From Micromonospora humi (lineage in GTDB: Bacteria > Actinomycetota > Actinomycetes > Mycobacteriales > Micromonosporaceae): a DNA stretch of 64,000 bases. The notes beneath the pieces are model-generated. The model made no database searches. It was not told where the DNA came from and saw only the letters and a list, made by a program, of their open reading frames with translations. Shown here piece after piece: positions 40,314 through 47,928 of this stretch; within the stretch, counting starts at the first letter, position 1, and each line of letters begins with the position of its first letter. The DNA lies in NCBI RefSeq assembly GCF_900090105.1, contig NZ_FMDM01000015.1, positions 62,001 through 126,000 of the forward strand. Direction: 5' to 3'. A program made the translations under genes and the position numbers.

Positions 40314-40338
40314 GTACCCGTCAGAGAATGGGCGAAAC
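40314..40338 (-). promoter_or_regulatory. SigB/SigF-type promoter for the gas vesicle operon
   Basis: On the minus strand GTTT (from 40338) and GGGTAC (to 40314) are separated by 15 bases, matching the stress-sigma pattern GNTT-N14-16-GGGTAY of actinobacteria. The predicted start is about 115-120 bases upstream of the first gene. The rest of the 257-base gap (40189-40445) holds nothing else recognised. Confidence 0.5.
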
Positions 40339-40445
40339 ATTTGCTCGGTGGAACCAGATAGGCGTCGCAGCGGGGTGGAAACCTCACATCAGGACGCCAA
40401 CGAGCAGGTAGAACGCGCGAAAGTTGCCGAACGACAAGCGATGAC

Positions 40446-40955
40446 TCAGTGGGTCGGGAGGGCCGAATCCAGACACATTCTGGCGAACGTCTTTCCGCCT
40501 TCTTCGCGCAATTCCGCGCCACATTTGCGGAGCACCGAAATGGCACCGGCATTGTCCGGCGTGGTGTCGGCCACGACCGTGTGCATCCCGGCCGCCGCAG
40601 CGGCGTGCAGCAGTTCGCGCAGTGCGGCGGCGCCCAGGCCACGACCCCGGGCGGACCGGCCGAGCCACATCCCGGTCTCCACCGTCCCCGGCTCGTCGCG
40701 ACGGGCCATCCGCACCATGCCGACCACCTCGCCGCCGGAGACGATCGCGAACATCAGGGTGCCGGTCGGGCCGTCCAGCCCGCCGAAGCTGGCCCGGTGG
40801 AACTCACGGAACGCGTCCCGGCGGGCCAGCGACCAACCGGCCGGAGCGTCCACCGGAGGCATCACGTCCTCCGGCTCCGCCTCCGCCGCCGCTACGGAGA
40901 GCAACGGCTCCAGGTTCCGCTCGTCCACCGGCTCCAGCTTCACCGCACCAGTCAC
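40446..40955 (-). CDS. GNAT family N-acetyltransferase (RimJ/RimL-like)
   Basis: 169-residue GNAT enzyme. It begins VKLEPVDERNLEPLLSVAA, contains MFAIVSGGEVVGMVRMARRD, the acetyl-CoA loop WLGRSARGRGLGAAALRELL and TTPDNAGAISVLRKCGAEL. Resembles protein or small-molecule acetyltransferases of the RimJ/RimL group. GTG 40955 is preferred because the fold starts there and a CAGACT box sits 7 bases upstream; a longer ATG (41063) is less likely. Confidence 0.85.
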   Translation of the reverse strand: MTGAVKLEPVDERNLEPLLSVAAAEAEPEDVMPPVDAPAGWSLARRDAFREFHRASFGGLDGPTGTLMFAIVSGGEVVGMVRMARRDEPGTVETGMWLGRSARGRGLGAAALRELLHAAAAAGMHTVVADTTPDNAGAISVLRKCGAELREEGGKTFARMCLDSALPTH

Positions 40956-41106
40956 GAGCCGGAGTCTGCCGGCCGGTGCAGCGCCCGTCCACCCCTTTGC
41001 CGACTCATTGCCGGTACGGCGGAACGGGGCGGCCGGTCGTACCCCCGGGGTGTTCCGCCTCACGCTGCGTTGTCATCCGACCGGTCCGATCCGAGCGTGA
41101 GGGTGC

Positions 41107-42009
41107 TCACGCCGGAGGGCCGAACTCACAGAGCGCCACCGACGCGTCGTCGGTGCGCTTGCGCCGGCGCAGCCGGTCGGAGTGGTCCCGCTCGGCCACC
41201 CGGACCCGGTGGATCAGACCCTCCGGACCCTCCACCGCCACCACCTCCAGCAGCCCGGCCCAGTCGAAGAGACCGAACTGCTCGACCGCGCAGGACGCGC
41301 CGTCGCTGAGCAGCACCGCCCGACGCAGCGCCCCCGGCCCGCGCAGCGGCACCGACCCGGTCACCGCGTGGTACGCCGCGTCCGGGTCGGCGGCCGCCGC
41401 CCAGTAGCCGTGCGTTCGGTTCATCCGGGTCCGCTGCACCGTCACGGCCCGCCGGAACCGGGTCGACGGGTCGGCCTCGCCGTCGGGCAGCGCGGCGGCG
41501 GTCCGGCGCAGGTCGGCAAGCGCGGTCTCCAACCGGTCGTCGGAGACCACCTCGATCCCGTCGCCGGTGTCCAGCACCAGCGGGCTGTCGCAGAGCACCA
41601 GGTGGTCGACGCGGTCACCGCCCTCGCGCAGCAGGCAGACGGTGGACGACGGGGTGCCCGGGTGGTCGAGGTCGCAGGCGCCGCCGTGGTCCGCCCGCAC
41701 CGCCAGGATCGCCGCCGCCAGGCTGCTCATCAGCGTCGCCGCCGGGCGCGCGGCGACCGCCAGGGCGATCCGGGCGGCCAGATGCCGCACGTACCAGGCC
41801 GGGCCGTGCACGCAGCCGGTGTCGAAGCCCGCCGGCACGGTCGCCCCGTCCAGGATGCCGACGAGCGGACCGAACCGGAACACCAGGTCCTCGTTCTCCG
41901 GCCGACCCGGTGCCGGGTCGGAGGCGGTACGGACGCGCATCATCGGTGCCGCACCGACCGGTCGGGTCGTCGCGCTGCCGGTCGCGTACCGGCGGTCCGG
42001 TGCCCCCAT
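41107..42009 (-). CDS. PP2C-type phosphatase-like protein
   Basis: 300-residue protein resembling PP2C-type phosphatases found singly in actinobacteria. The metal-site signatures appear as GRPENEDLVFRFGPLVG, LDGATVPAGFDTGC, LVLCDSPLVLDTGDG, AVLLSDGASCAV and the closing RTDDASVALCEFG. The aspartates of DG and DD match metal ligands of PP2C. Substrate unknown. GGAGGGA 8 bases upstream supports ATG 42009; two internal ATGs (41943, 41940) are possible. Confidence 0.75.
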   Translation of the reverse strand: MGAPDRRYATGSATTRPVGAAPMMRVRTASDPAPGRPENEDLVFRFGPLVGILDGATVPAGFDTGCVHGPAWYVRHLAARIALAVAARPAATLMSSLAAAILAVRADHGGACDLDHPGTPSSTVCLLREGGDRVDHLVLCDSPLVLDTGDGIEVVSDDRLETALADLRRTAAALPDGEADPSTRFRRAVTVQRTRMNRTHGYWAAAADPDAAYHAVTGSVPLRGPGALRRAVLLSDGASCAVEQFGLFDWAGLLEVVAVEGPEGLIHRVRVAERDHSDRLRRRKRTDDASVALCEFGPPA

Positions 42010-42152
42010 CGATCCACTCCCTCCGTCGCCGCCCGCCGCCTTACCCGGAGGGTGCGCGGCCATGCCGCACATCCGGTCAACTCGACGTCACGACCCTGAC
42101 GCAGCCGGTAGCGTCGGTCTCGACCTGCTCGGACCGTGACAGGGGGATCACC

Positions 42153-42365
42153 ATGTTGGAGCGGCTGCACGAGTCGGGAATCCGCGCGGAACACGCCTAC
42201 CTGGCCGGGTTCGTCAGCATCGGGCTCTCGTTCACCAGTTGGTTTCTCTCCAAGAGCCTGGAACGCGCCGGCGTGGACCGGGCCGACCGCTGGGGCATCT
42301 TCATCGGCGAGTGGGCGCCGACGTTCTTCGCCATCGGCAACGGGCTGCGCTCGTACGAGAAGTGA
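42153..42365 (+). CDS. Small membrane protein
   Basis: 70-residue protein with two hydrophobic stretches: YLAGFVSIGLSFTSWFL and IFIGEWAPTFFAIGN, joined by a charged loop SKSLERAGVDRADRWG. It looks like a two-helix hairpin. No family recognised to a function. GGGGGATC precedes ATG 42153 at a normal distance. Similar small proteins occur near DUF3263 genes, but I cannot confirm. Confidence 0.68.
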   Translation: MLERLHESGIRAEHAYLAGFVSIGLSFTSWFLSKSLERAGVDRADRWGIFIGEWAPTFFAIGNGLRSYEK

Positions 42366-42371
42366 GGCCGG

Positions 42372-42842
42372 TCAGCGTCGCCGGCTGCGCGCCCGTGACG
42401 AGCGGAGCCGGCGCAGCCGGCCGATCAGCAGCGGCTCGGCGGCCAGCGCGGCCGGATGGTCCAGCAGCGCGTTGAGCAACTGGTAGTAGCGCGTCGCGGA
42501 GAGGCCGAACGTGTCCCGGATGGCCTGCTCCTTGGCGCCGGCGTGCTTCCACCACTGCGCCTCGAAGTCGAGGATCCGCCGCTCCCGCTCGGTGAGCCCA
42601 CCGGCCGGTCCGGCAGCAGGTCCGGGCTCGTCGGCATCGCGCCGAGCCTCGTCGGCAGCGGTGGCCGGCTCGGCGAGCGCCGCGGCTTCGGCCGTCGACC
42701 GGGGCTCGGCCTCGACCGGAGGCGCGGACTCGACCGGCGGGGCGGGGCGGGGCGGCGGCACGGAGAGGCCGGCGCTCCGGCGCGTACCCCTGGTCGTGGC
42801 CGACTCGTCGACGGCGGCCCGGTCGGTGGCGTCGGCGGACAT
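42372..42842 (-). CDS. DUF3263 protein
   Basis: 156-residue protein. The N-terminal 85 residues are proline/alanine/glutamate-rich and unstructured. The DUF3263 core (about 85-140) reads TERERRILDFEAQWWKHAGA, KEQAIRDTFGLSATRYYQLL, LDHPAALAAEPLLIGRLRRL: a helix-turn-helix-like domain of a family restricted to actinobacteria. DNA binding is plausible, unproven. GGAGAGGAG precedes ATG 42842. Convergent with the small membrane protein. Confidence 0.88.
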   Translation of the reverse strand: MSADATDRAAVDESATTRGTRRSAGLSVPPPRPAPPVESAPPVEAEPRSTAEAAALAEPATAADEARRDADEPGPAAGPAGGLTERERRILDFEAQWWKHAGAKEQAIRDTFGLSATRYYQLLNALLDHPAALAAEPLLIGRLRRLRSSRARSRRR

Positions 42843-42979
42843 GGCGCTCCTCTCCGACGGCGAATGACCGGCGCGGGAGACGCGCCGGTCGGGGGAACCC
42901 CAGCGTAACCAGGGCCGCCACCGGACGCACCGGCCGCGTGGTCCGCGCCGCCGGCGTCGGCCGGCGGCGCGGACCACGG

Positions 42980-43993
42980 TCAGGCGATGTCCCGCCGGCG
43001 CATCGCCCAGAACGCGGCGACCAGGGCCGCCACCGCGCCGATGCCGAACACCACTGCCGACTGCTCCCAGGTGACCACGTACTTGGCCGGCTCGCAGGCG
43101 CCCTTGGCGAACTGGCAGGTGTCGTAGTCGAACAGCTCCGCCTGCTTCATGAACCACGACTGGGCGTACGTGGAGAGCACGTAGCGTTCGCCGAAGGACA
43201 CCCCCAGCACGCCGACCGCGATCCGGATGCCGATCTCGCTGATCGCGAAGAGCGCCACCGCCGCACCGAGCGCCATCGCGGTGTGCCGGCCCAGCGAGGC
43301 GAGCGCGTAGGCGACCGCGCCGACGACCAGGATCAGCGCCACCGCGCGCAGCCCGTCCAGCCCGATCGAGCGCCACGCCCCGGCGGTCATCTTCGCGGTG
43401 GTGCCCCGGGACGTGCCGATCAGCCAGAACGCCGCCGTCCACAACGCGCCCAGCACCACGCTCAGCCCGAGCACGGTGGTGAGCAGCGCGGCCAGCTTGG
43501 TGCCCAGCACGGCCAGCCGCTTCGGTCGCCAGAGCAGCAGGTTCATCATCCCGCCGGTGTTCCACTCGGCGCCCACGAAGGACGCGCCGACGATGAACGC
43601 GAAGAGCGCCACCGCGCCGGCGAACACGGCGATGAACATGGGAAACTCGGCCCGGAAGTCGAACTGGTAGGGCAGGTTCCACTTCGGGTCGAACATCTCC
43701 GGCTGCGGCTGGTAGTCCTTGCCGCAGTTCTGGCCGTACCGTTCCTCGGTCTGCTCGCCCTTGGCCTGGGCGGCCTCGCACTCGGTGACCGTGCGCTGCC
43801 ACTCCTGGACCGACCGCTTGTACTGCGCGTCGGACTCGGCCTGCGCGGCGGCCACCACCTCGGGTGAGAGCTTGTGGCTGGAGAAGCTGAACGCGGTGGC
43901 CACGGTGGCGAGCCCGAGCACCAGCAGGACCAGCATGAGCCGGGTGAGCCGGCGCTTGGTGAGCCGGCGCAGCTCGGTGACGAACAGGCTCAT
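42980..43993 (-). CDS. ABC transporter permease
   Basis: 337-residue membrane subunit with about six membrane segments: LMLVLLVLGLATVATAFSF first, then FIAVFAGAVALFAFIVGASF, LAVLGTKLAALLTTVLGLSV, ILVVGAVAYALASLGR, and a last SAVVFGIGAVAALVAAFWAM. Between helix 1 and 2 lies a soluble extracellular loop of about 80 residues with a cysteine pair (ECEAA, QNCGKDY). It forms a pair with the ATPase at 43990 (start/stop overlap ATGA). Exported substrate unknown. Confidence 0.88.
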   Translation of the reverse strand: MSLFVTELRRLTKRRLTRLMLVLLVLGLATVATAFSFSSHKLSPEVVAAAQAESDAQYKRSVQEWQRTVTECEAAQAKGEQTEERYGQNCGKDYQPQPEMFDPKWNLPYQFDFRAEFPMFIAVFAGAVALFAFIVGASFVGAEWNTGGMMNLLLWRPKRLAVLGTKLAALLTTVLGLSVVLGALWTAAFWLIGTSRGTTAKMTAGAWRSIGLDGLRAVALILVVGAVAYALASLGRHTAMALGAAVALFAISEIGIRIAVGVLGVSFGERYVLSTYAQSWFMKQAELFDYDTCQFAKGACEPAKYVVTWEQSAVVFGIGAVAALVAAFWAMRRRDIA

Positions 43994-44991
43994 GCGCCCC
44001 AACCTCCTGCGGTGCCGGTCTGGTCGACCTTGGCGGACTGATCGACCTGACGGTTCTGGCCGGGGACCGGCGCGGTGGCGGTCAGTTCGAGGAACACGCT
44101 CTCCAGGTCGACCGCGACCGGGGTGAGCTCGCTGACGTAGAGGCCCTGCTCGGCGAGGATCCGGCTGACCTCGGCCGGCTTGTCGACGTCGGCGAGCATC
44201 AGGTGGTCGGGCTCGGCGGCGGCGACGCGGATCCCGGAGCGGGTCAGCGTCTCCGCCGCGTGGGGCAGGTCGGTGACCGCCTCCAGTCGGACCCGCACGC
44301 TGTTCTGGGAGTGCGCCGCGAGCACCTGGTCGACCGGTCCGAACGCGACCCGCCGGCCGAGCGAGATGATGGTGACCGAGTCGCAGATGAGCTGGATCTC
44401 GCCGAGGATGTGGCTGGAGAGCACCACGGTCATCCCGGATTCGGCCAGCTCGCGCATGAGCCGGCGCATCTCCCGGATGCCGCCCGGGTCGAGGCCGTTG
44501 GCCGGCTCGTCCAGGATCAGCAGCTTCGGGTCCTTGAGCAGCGCGGACGCGACCGCGAGCCGCTGCTTCATGCCGAGCGAGTAGGTCTTCACCCGCTCCC
44601 CCGCCCGGTCGCGCAGCCCGACCTGCTCCAGCACCTCGTCGACCCGCCGGCGCGGCAGCTCGCCGGCTTGGGCGAGCAGGCCGAGGGTGTCCCGCGCGGT
44701 GAAGTGCGGGAAGAACTGTGGGCTCTCCACGATGGCGCCGACCTGACCGGCGACCGCCGGCAACGCCCGCGGCAACTCCTGGCCGAGGATGGCCATCCGG
44801 CCGCCGTTGGGCCGGATCAGCCCGAGCAGCGTACGCAGCGTGGTGGTCTTGCCGGAACCGTTGGGGCCGAGGAAGCCGTGCACCTGGCCGGCCTCGACCC
44901 GCATGTCGAAGCCGTCGAGCGCGTGGCGGACCCCGCGTTTCCGGCTCCGGTACGTCTTGCGGAGACCTTCGATCTCCAGGACAGCCGACAC
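43990..44991 (-). CDS. ABC transporter ATP-binding protein
   Basis: 333-residue ATPase. Walker A GPNGSGKTTTLRTLLGL, signature YSLGMKQRLAVASALL, Walker B LLILDEPANGLDPGG, and the switch histidine in VVLSSHILGEIQ. The C-terminal extension (about 225-333) resembles that of multidrug-type ATPases. GTG 44991 has GGGGAGG upstream at a good distance; the ATG at 45054 adds a low-information stretch. Two palindromes at 45029-45064 lie upstream and likely regulate it. Confidence 0.92.
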   Translation of the reverse strand: MSAVLEIEGLRKTYRSRKRGVRHALDGFDMRVEAGQVHGFLGPNGSGKTTTLRTLLGLIRPNGGRMAILGQELPRALPAVAGQVGAIVESPQFFPHFTARDTLGLLAQAGELPRRRVDEVLEQVGLRDRAGERVKTYSLGMKQRLAVASALLKDPKLLILDEPANGLDPGGIREMRRLMRELAESGMTVVLSSHILGEIQLICDSVTIISLGRRVAFGPVDQVLAAHSQNSVRVRLEAVTDLPHAAETLTRSGIRVAAAEPDHLMLADVDKPAEVSRILAEQGLYVSELTPVAVDLESVFLELTATAPVPGQNRQVDQSAKVDQTGTAGGWGA

Positions 44992-45028
44992 AGCTGACCT
45001 CCCCCGATGAGTTAGGTGACAGCGACAC

Positions 45029-45064
45029 CATACGCGGTATGCACGGGAAGGCAATACCGGGTAT
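45029..45064. promoter_or_regulatory. Two GTATG/CATAC palindromes upstream of ABC exporter genes
   Basis: CATAC-GCG-GTATG (45029-45041) and ATACC-G-GGTAT (45054-45064), centres about 24 bp apart, 38-73 bases before the ATPase start. The arms resemble half-sites of GntR/YtrA- or TetR-type regulators of ABC exporters, but no such regulator gene is next to it. Confidence 0.5.
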
Positions 45065-45084
45065 GCAGTATCGGCGTGTCCCGC

Positions 45085-45870
45085 TCAGGCGCAGACGACG
45101 TGCACGCCGGCGTCCCGGAACGCCTGCACCAGGGCGGGGGCGGCCCCCGAGTCCGTCACCAGCGTCTCGATCCGGTCGACCGGGCAGATCCGGGCGAACG
45201 CGTGACCACCCAGCTTGGACGAGTCGGCGATGACCACGACCCGCTTCGCCCGCGCCACCATCAGGCTGTTCATGGCCGCCTCACCCTCGTGGTGCGCAGC
45301 GGCGCCCAGCTGCGGGTCTATCGCGTCCACGCCGAGCAGCGCCACGTCGAGCGTCACCTCCCGCAGCAGCGCCCCGCCCAGCGGCCCGACCAGTTCGAAC
45401 GACTTCGGCCGGACCACGCCGCCGGCCACCACCACCTTCATCCGCGAGCGCACCAGCAGCTCGTTGGCGATGTTCAGCGCGTTGGTGACCACGGTGAGCT
45501 GGGCGCCCTCGGCGCTGGTGTTGAGATCCGGGCGGACCGCCAGGGCCCGGGCCACCTCGGTGCTCGTGGTGCCGCCGTTCAGGCCGACCACGGTGCCCGG
45601 AGAGACCAGCGCGGCGGCGGCCGCGCCGATCCGCTGCTTCTCCGCCGAGTGCTTGGCGGTCTTGTAGCGCAGCGGCAGGTCGTAGGAGACGCCGTTGGCG
45701 ACCGCGCCACCCCGGGTCCGCGTGATCATCTGCTGCTGGGCGAGCTGGTCGAAGTCCCGCCGGATGGTGGCCTGGGAGACCTCCAGCCGCTCGGCCGCCT
45801 CCTCGACGCTGACCCGGCCGCTGTCGGTCAGCATCTCGAGCAGCGCGTTCCAACGCGCGTAGCGGTCCAC
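45085..45870 (-). CDS. DeoR-family transcriptional regulator
   Basis: 261-residue DeoR/GlpR-type repressor. HTH at residues 3-55: ALLEMLTDSGRVSVEEAAER, LEVSQATIRRDFDQLAQQQM. The DeoR C-terminal sensor follows, with IGAAAAALVSPGTVVGLNGG TTS (phosphate/sugar site), VTNALNIANEL and LLGVDAIDP, and VVIADSSKLGGHAFA. GTG 45870 has AGGGGAGG 9 bases upstream. It is divergent from the amino-sugar genes and probably represses them until a sugar phosphate binds. Confidence 0.92.
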   Translation of the reverse strand: MDRYARWNALLEMLTDSGRVSVEEAAERLEVSQATIRRDFDQLAQQQMITRTRGGAVANGVSYDLPLRYKTAKHSAEKQRIGAAAAALVSPGTVVGLNGGTTSTEVARALAVRPDLNTSAEGAQLTVVTNALNIANELLVRSRMKVVVAGGVVRPKSFELVGPLGGALLREVTLDVALLGVDAIDPQLGAAAHHEGEAAMNSLMVARAKRVVVIADSSKLGGHAFARICPVDRIETLVTDSGAAPALVQAFRDAGVHVVCA

Positions 45871-45888
45871 CGCGGGGGCCTCCCCTGA

Positions 45889-46047
45889 CTGTGCACGTAC
45901 GGTGATTGATTGCGTGCACAGTAGTGCGCGAAACTGGGTCTGCGCAAAACCCTGTTCTGCGCGAACCGGGAGATGGTTGCCACGCCCACCCCGCTTCGCG
46001 CAGAATGACGCGCGAAAGAAGGCCCTATCGCGCCGTATTGCGCAAGG
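45889..46047. promoter_or_regulatory. Operator cluster between DeoR gene and amino-sugar operon
   Basis: A 9-bp-arm inverted repeat CTGTGCACG (45889-45897)/CGTGCACAG (45913-45921) stands next to five or six copies of TGCGCRAA: 45925, 45941, 45958, inverted TTCGCGCA 45995, GCGCGAAA near 46009, and TGCGCAAGG 46039. Spacing of the first three is 16-17 bp. Multiple short direct repeats are typical for DeoR-family operators. Confidence 0.65.
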
Positions 46048-46069
46048 TCTCCCCTGGCGAGGAGTTGTC

Positions 46070-46999
46070 ATGGCGTACGTGCACGCGGAGATCGCGAGCC
46101 AGCCCGACTGCTGGCGTGAGGCGGCCCGGCTCGCGCCGACCGTCGCCGAGCATCTGCCGCGCCCCGGCGAGCGGGTCGCCGTCGTCGGCTGCGGCACGTC
46201 GTGGTTCATGGCGGCGGCGTACGCCGGGCTCCGCGAGGGCGCCGGCCAGGGTGAGACCGACGCCTTCCAGGCCAGCGAGTTCCCCACCGGCCGCCGCTAC
46301 GACCGCCTCATCGCGATCACCCGCTCCGGCACCACCACCGAGGTGCTCGACCTGCTCGCCGCGCTACGCGGGCGGATCCCCACCACGGTCCTGGTGGGCG
46401 ACCCGGGCTCGCCCGCCGTCGCGCTGGCCGACGCCGCCGTCGCGTTGCCCTTCGCCGACGAGCGCTCGGTCGTGCAGACCCGCTTCGCCACCACCGCGCT
46501 CGCGCTGCTCCGCGCCCACCTCGGCGAGGACCTCGGCCGGCTGGCCGCCGACGCGGAGGTGGCCGTCCGGGCCCCGCTGCCGATCGACCCGGCCCGCATC
46601 GAGCAGGTCACGTTCCTCGGTCGCGGCTGGACCGTCGGGTTGGCCCAGGAGGCCGCGCTGAAGTGCCGCGAGGCCGCCACGTTCTGGGCCGAGGCGTACC
46701 CGGCCATGGACTACCGGCACGGCCCCATCTCGATCGCCGCGCCGGGCCGGCTGGTCTGGGCGTTCGGGGGGATCCCGGACGGGCTGGCGGAGGACGTGGC
46801 GGCCACCGGCGCGGCGTTCGCGCACAGCCGCACGCACGGCTGCCGCACGGTGCTGACCAGTTGGGCGGCCGGGCGTACCCCGGTCGACCCGATGGCCGAC
46901 CTGATCCTGGCCCAGCGGTTCGCCGTCGCGCTGGCCACCAGCCGCGGCCTCGACCCGGACGCGCCCCGGCACCTCACCCGGTCCGTGGTTCTGGCGTGA
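46070..46999 (+). CDS. SIS-domain sugar isomerase/deaminase-like protein
   Basis: 309-residue protein with two SIS domains as in the isomerase half of glucosamine-6-phosphate synthase. First SIS: VAVVGCGTSWFMAAAYAG and IAITRSGTTTEVLDLL; second: VTFLGRGWTVGLAQEAALKC then AEAYPAMDYRHGPISIAAPG. No glutaminase domain is present, so it likely acts as a deaminase/isomerase on an amino-sugar phosphate (AgaS-like). ATG 46070 is preceded by GAGGAG. First of three overlapping genes; probably removes ammonia after NagA, since no nagB is nearby. Confidence 0.85.
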   Translation: MAYVHAEIASQPDCWREAARLAPTVAEHLPRPGERVAVVGCGTSWFMAAAYAGLREGAGQGETDAFQASEFPTGRRYDRLIAITRSGTTTEVLDLLAALRGRIPTTVLVGDPGSPAVALADAAVALPFADERSVVQTRFATTALALLRAHLGEDLGRLAADAEVAVRAPLPIDPARIEQVTFLGRGWTVGLAQEAALKCREAATFWAEAYPAMDYRHGPISIAAPGRLVWAFGGIPDGLAEDVAATGAAFAHSRTHGCRTVLTSWAAGRTPVDPMADLILAQRFAVALATSRGLDPDAPRHLTRSVVLA

Positions 47000-47928
47000 G
47001 CGCAGGCGACGAGGTCGTCGTCGCGCTGGACGTGGGCGGCACCGGGATGAAGTGCGCCCTGGTCCGCCCGGACGGCACGACCGTGCACACCGAACGGCAC
47101 GCCACCGATGCGCAGCGCGGGCCGGACGCCGTGGTCGACACGATCCTGGAGGTGGCCGACGGGCTGGCCGGCAAGGCGCGCGCCGCCGGCCGCACGCCGG
47201 TGGCCTGCGGCATCGCCGTGCCCGGGGTGGTCGACGAGACGCGCGGGGTGGCGGTCTGGTCGGCGAACGTGGGCTTCCGCGACGTACCCCTGCGCGAGCT
47301 GGCGACCACGCGCCTGGGCCTGCCCGCGGCGCTCGGCCACGACGTGCGGGTGGGCGGCCTGGCCGAGGCCCGGCTCGGCGCCGGCCGGGACGCCGGCCAC
47401 GTGCTCTTCGTCGCGATCGGCACCGGCATCGCCGCCGCGCACGTGGTCGGCGGGTCGGCCGCCACCGGCGCGCACGGCGCCGCCGGGGAGATCGGCCACA
47501 TTCTGGTACGCCCCGGCGGCCCGCGCTGCGGCTGCGGCCGCGACGGATGCCTGGAGGCGGTCGCCTCGGCCTCGGCGATCGGCCGCCGGTTCACGGAGCT
47601 GGCCGGCGCGCCGGCCACCGCCGCCGAGGTGGCGGATCGGGCGGCGGCCGGCGAGCAGCTCGCCGGCGACGTCTGGCGGGCGGCGGTCGAGGCGCTCGCC
47701 GACGGTCTCGCCACCGGGCAGGCGCTGTTCGACGTGGCGACCGTGGTGCTCGGCGGCGGCCTGGCCCAGGCCGGCCCCCTGCTGTTCGACCCGTTGCGGG
47801 AGGCGTTGCGCGAGCGGCTGACCTTCCACCGCGAGCCGCGCCTGGTCGCGGCCGCCCTCGGCGACGAGGCCGGCTGCCTCGGCGCCGCCCTGCTGGCCCT
47901 GGACACCCTGGCGAAGGAGAGTCGATGA
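46996..47928 (+). CDS. ROK-family sugar kinase
   Basis: 310-residue ROK kinase. ATP site: VVALDVGGTGMKCALVRPDG; catalytic centre around GHDVRVGGLAEARLGAGRDA; zinc motif GEIGHILVRPGG then RCGCGRDGCLEAVAS with three cysteines and the histidine of GH. Probably phosphorylates N-acetylglucosamine or a related sugar; substrate inferred from its neighbours. GTG 46996 overlaps the SIS gene stop by 4 bases and its stop overlaps nagA by 4. Confidence 0.92.
   Translation: MSAGDEVVVALDVGGTGMKCALVRPDGTTVHTERHATDAQRGPDAVVDTILEVADGLAGKARAAGRTPVACGIAVPGVVDETRGVAVWSANVGFRDVPLRELATTRLGLPAALGHDVRVGGLAEARLGAGRDAGHVLFVAIGTGIAAAHVVGGSAATGAHGAAGEIGHILVRPGGPRCGCGRDGCLEAVASASAIGRRFTELAGAPATAAEVADRAAAGEQLAGDVWRAAVEALADGLATGQALFDVATVVLGGGLAQAGPLLFDPLREALRERLTFHREPRLVAAALGDEAGCLGAALLALDTLAKESR

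Noticed and set aside
46070..46999. Full glucosamine-6-phosphate synthase (GlmS)
   Set aside because: Only the two SIS domains are present; the N-terminal glutaminase domain with its catalytic cysteine is missing.
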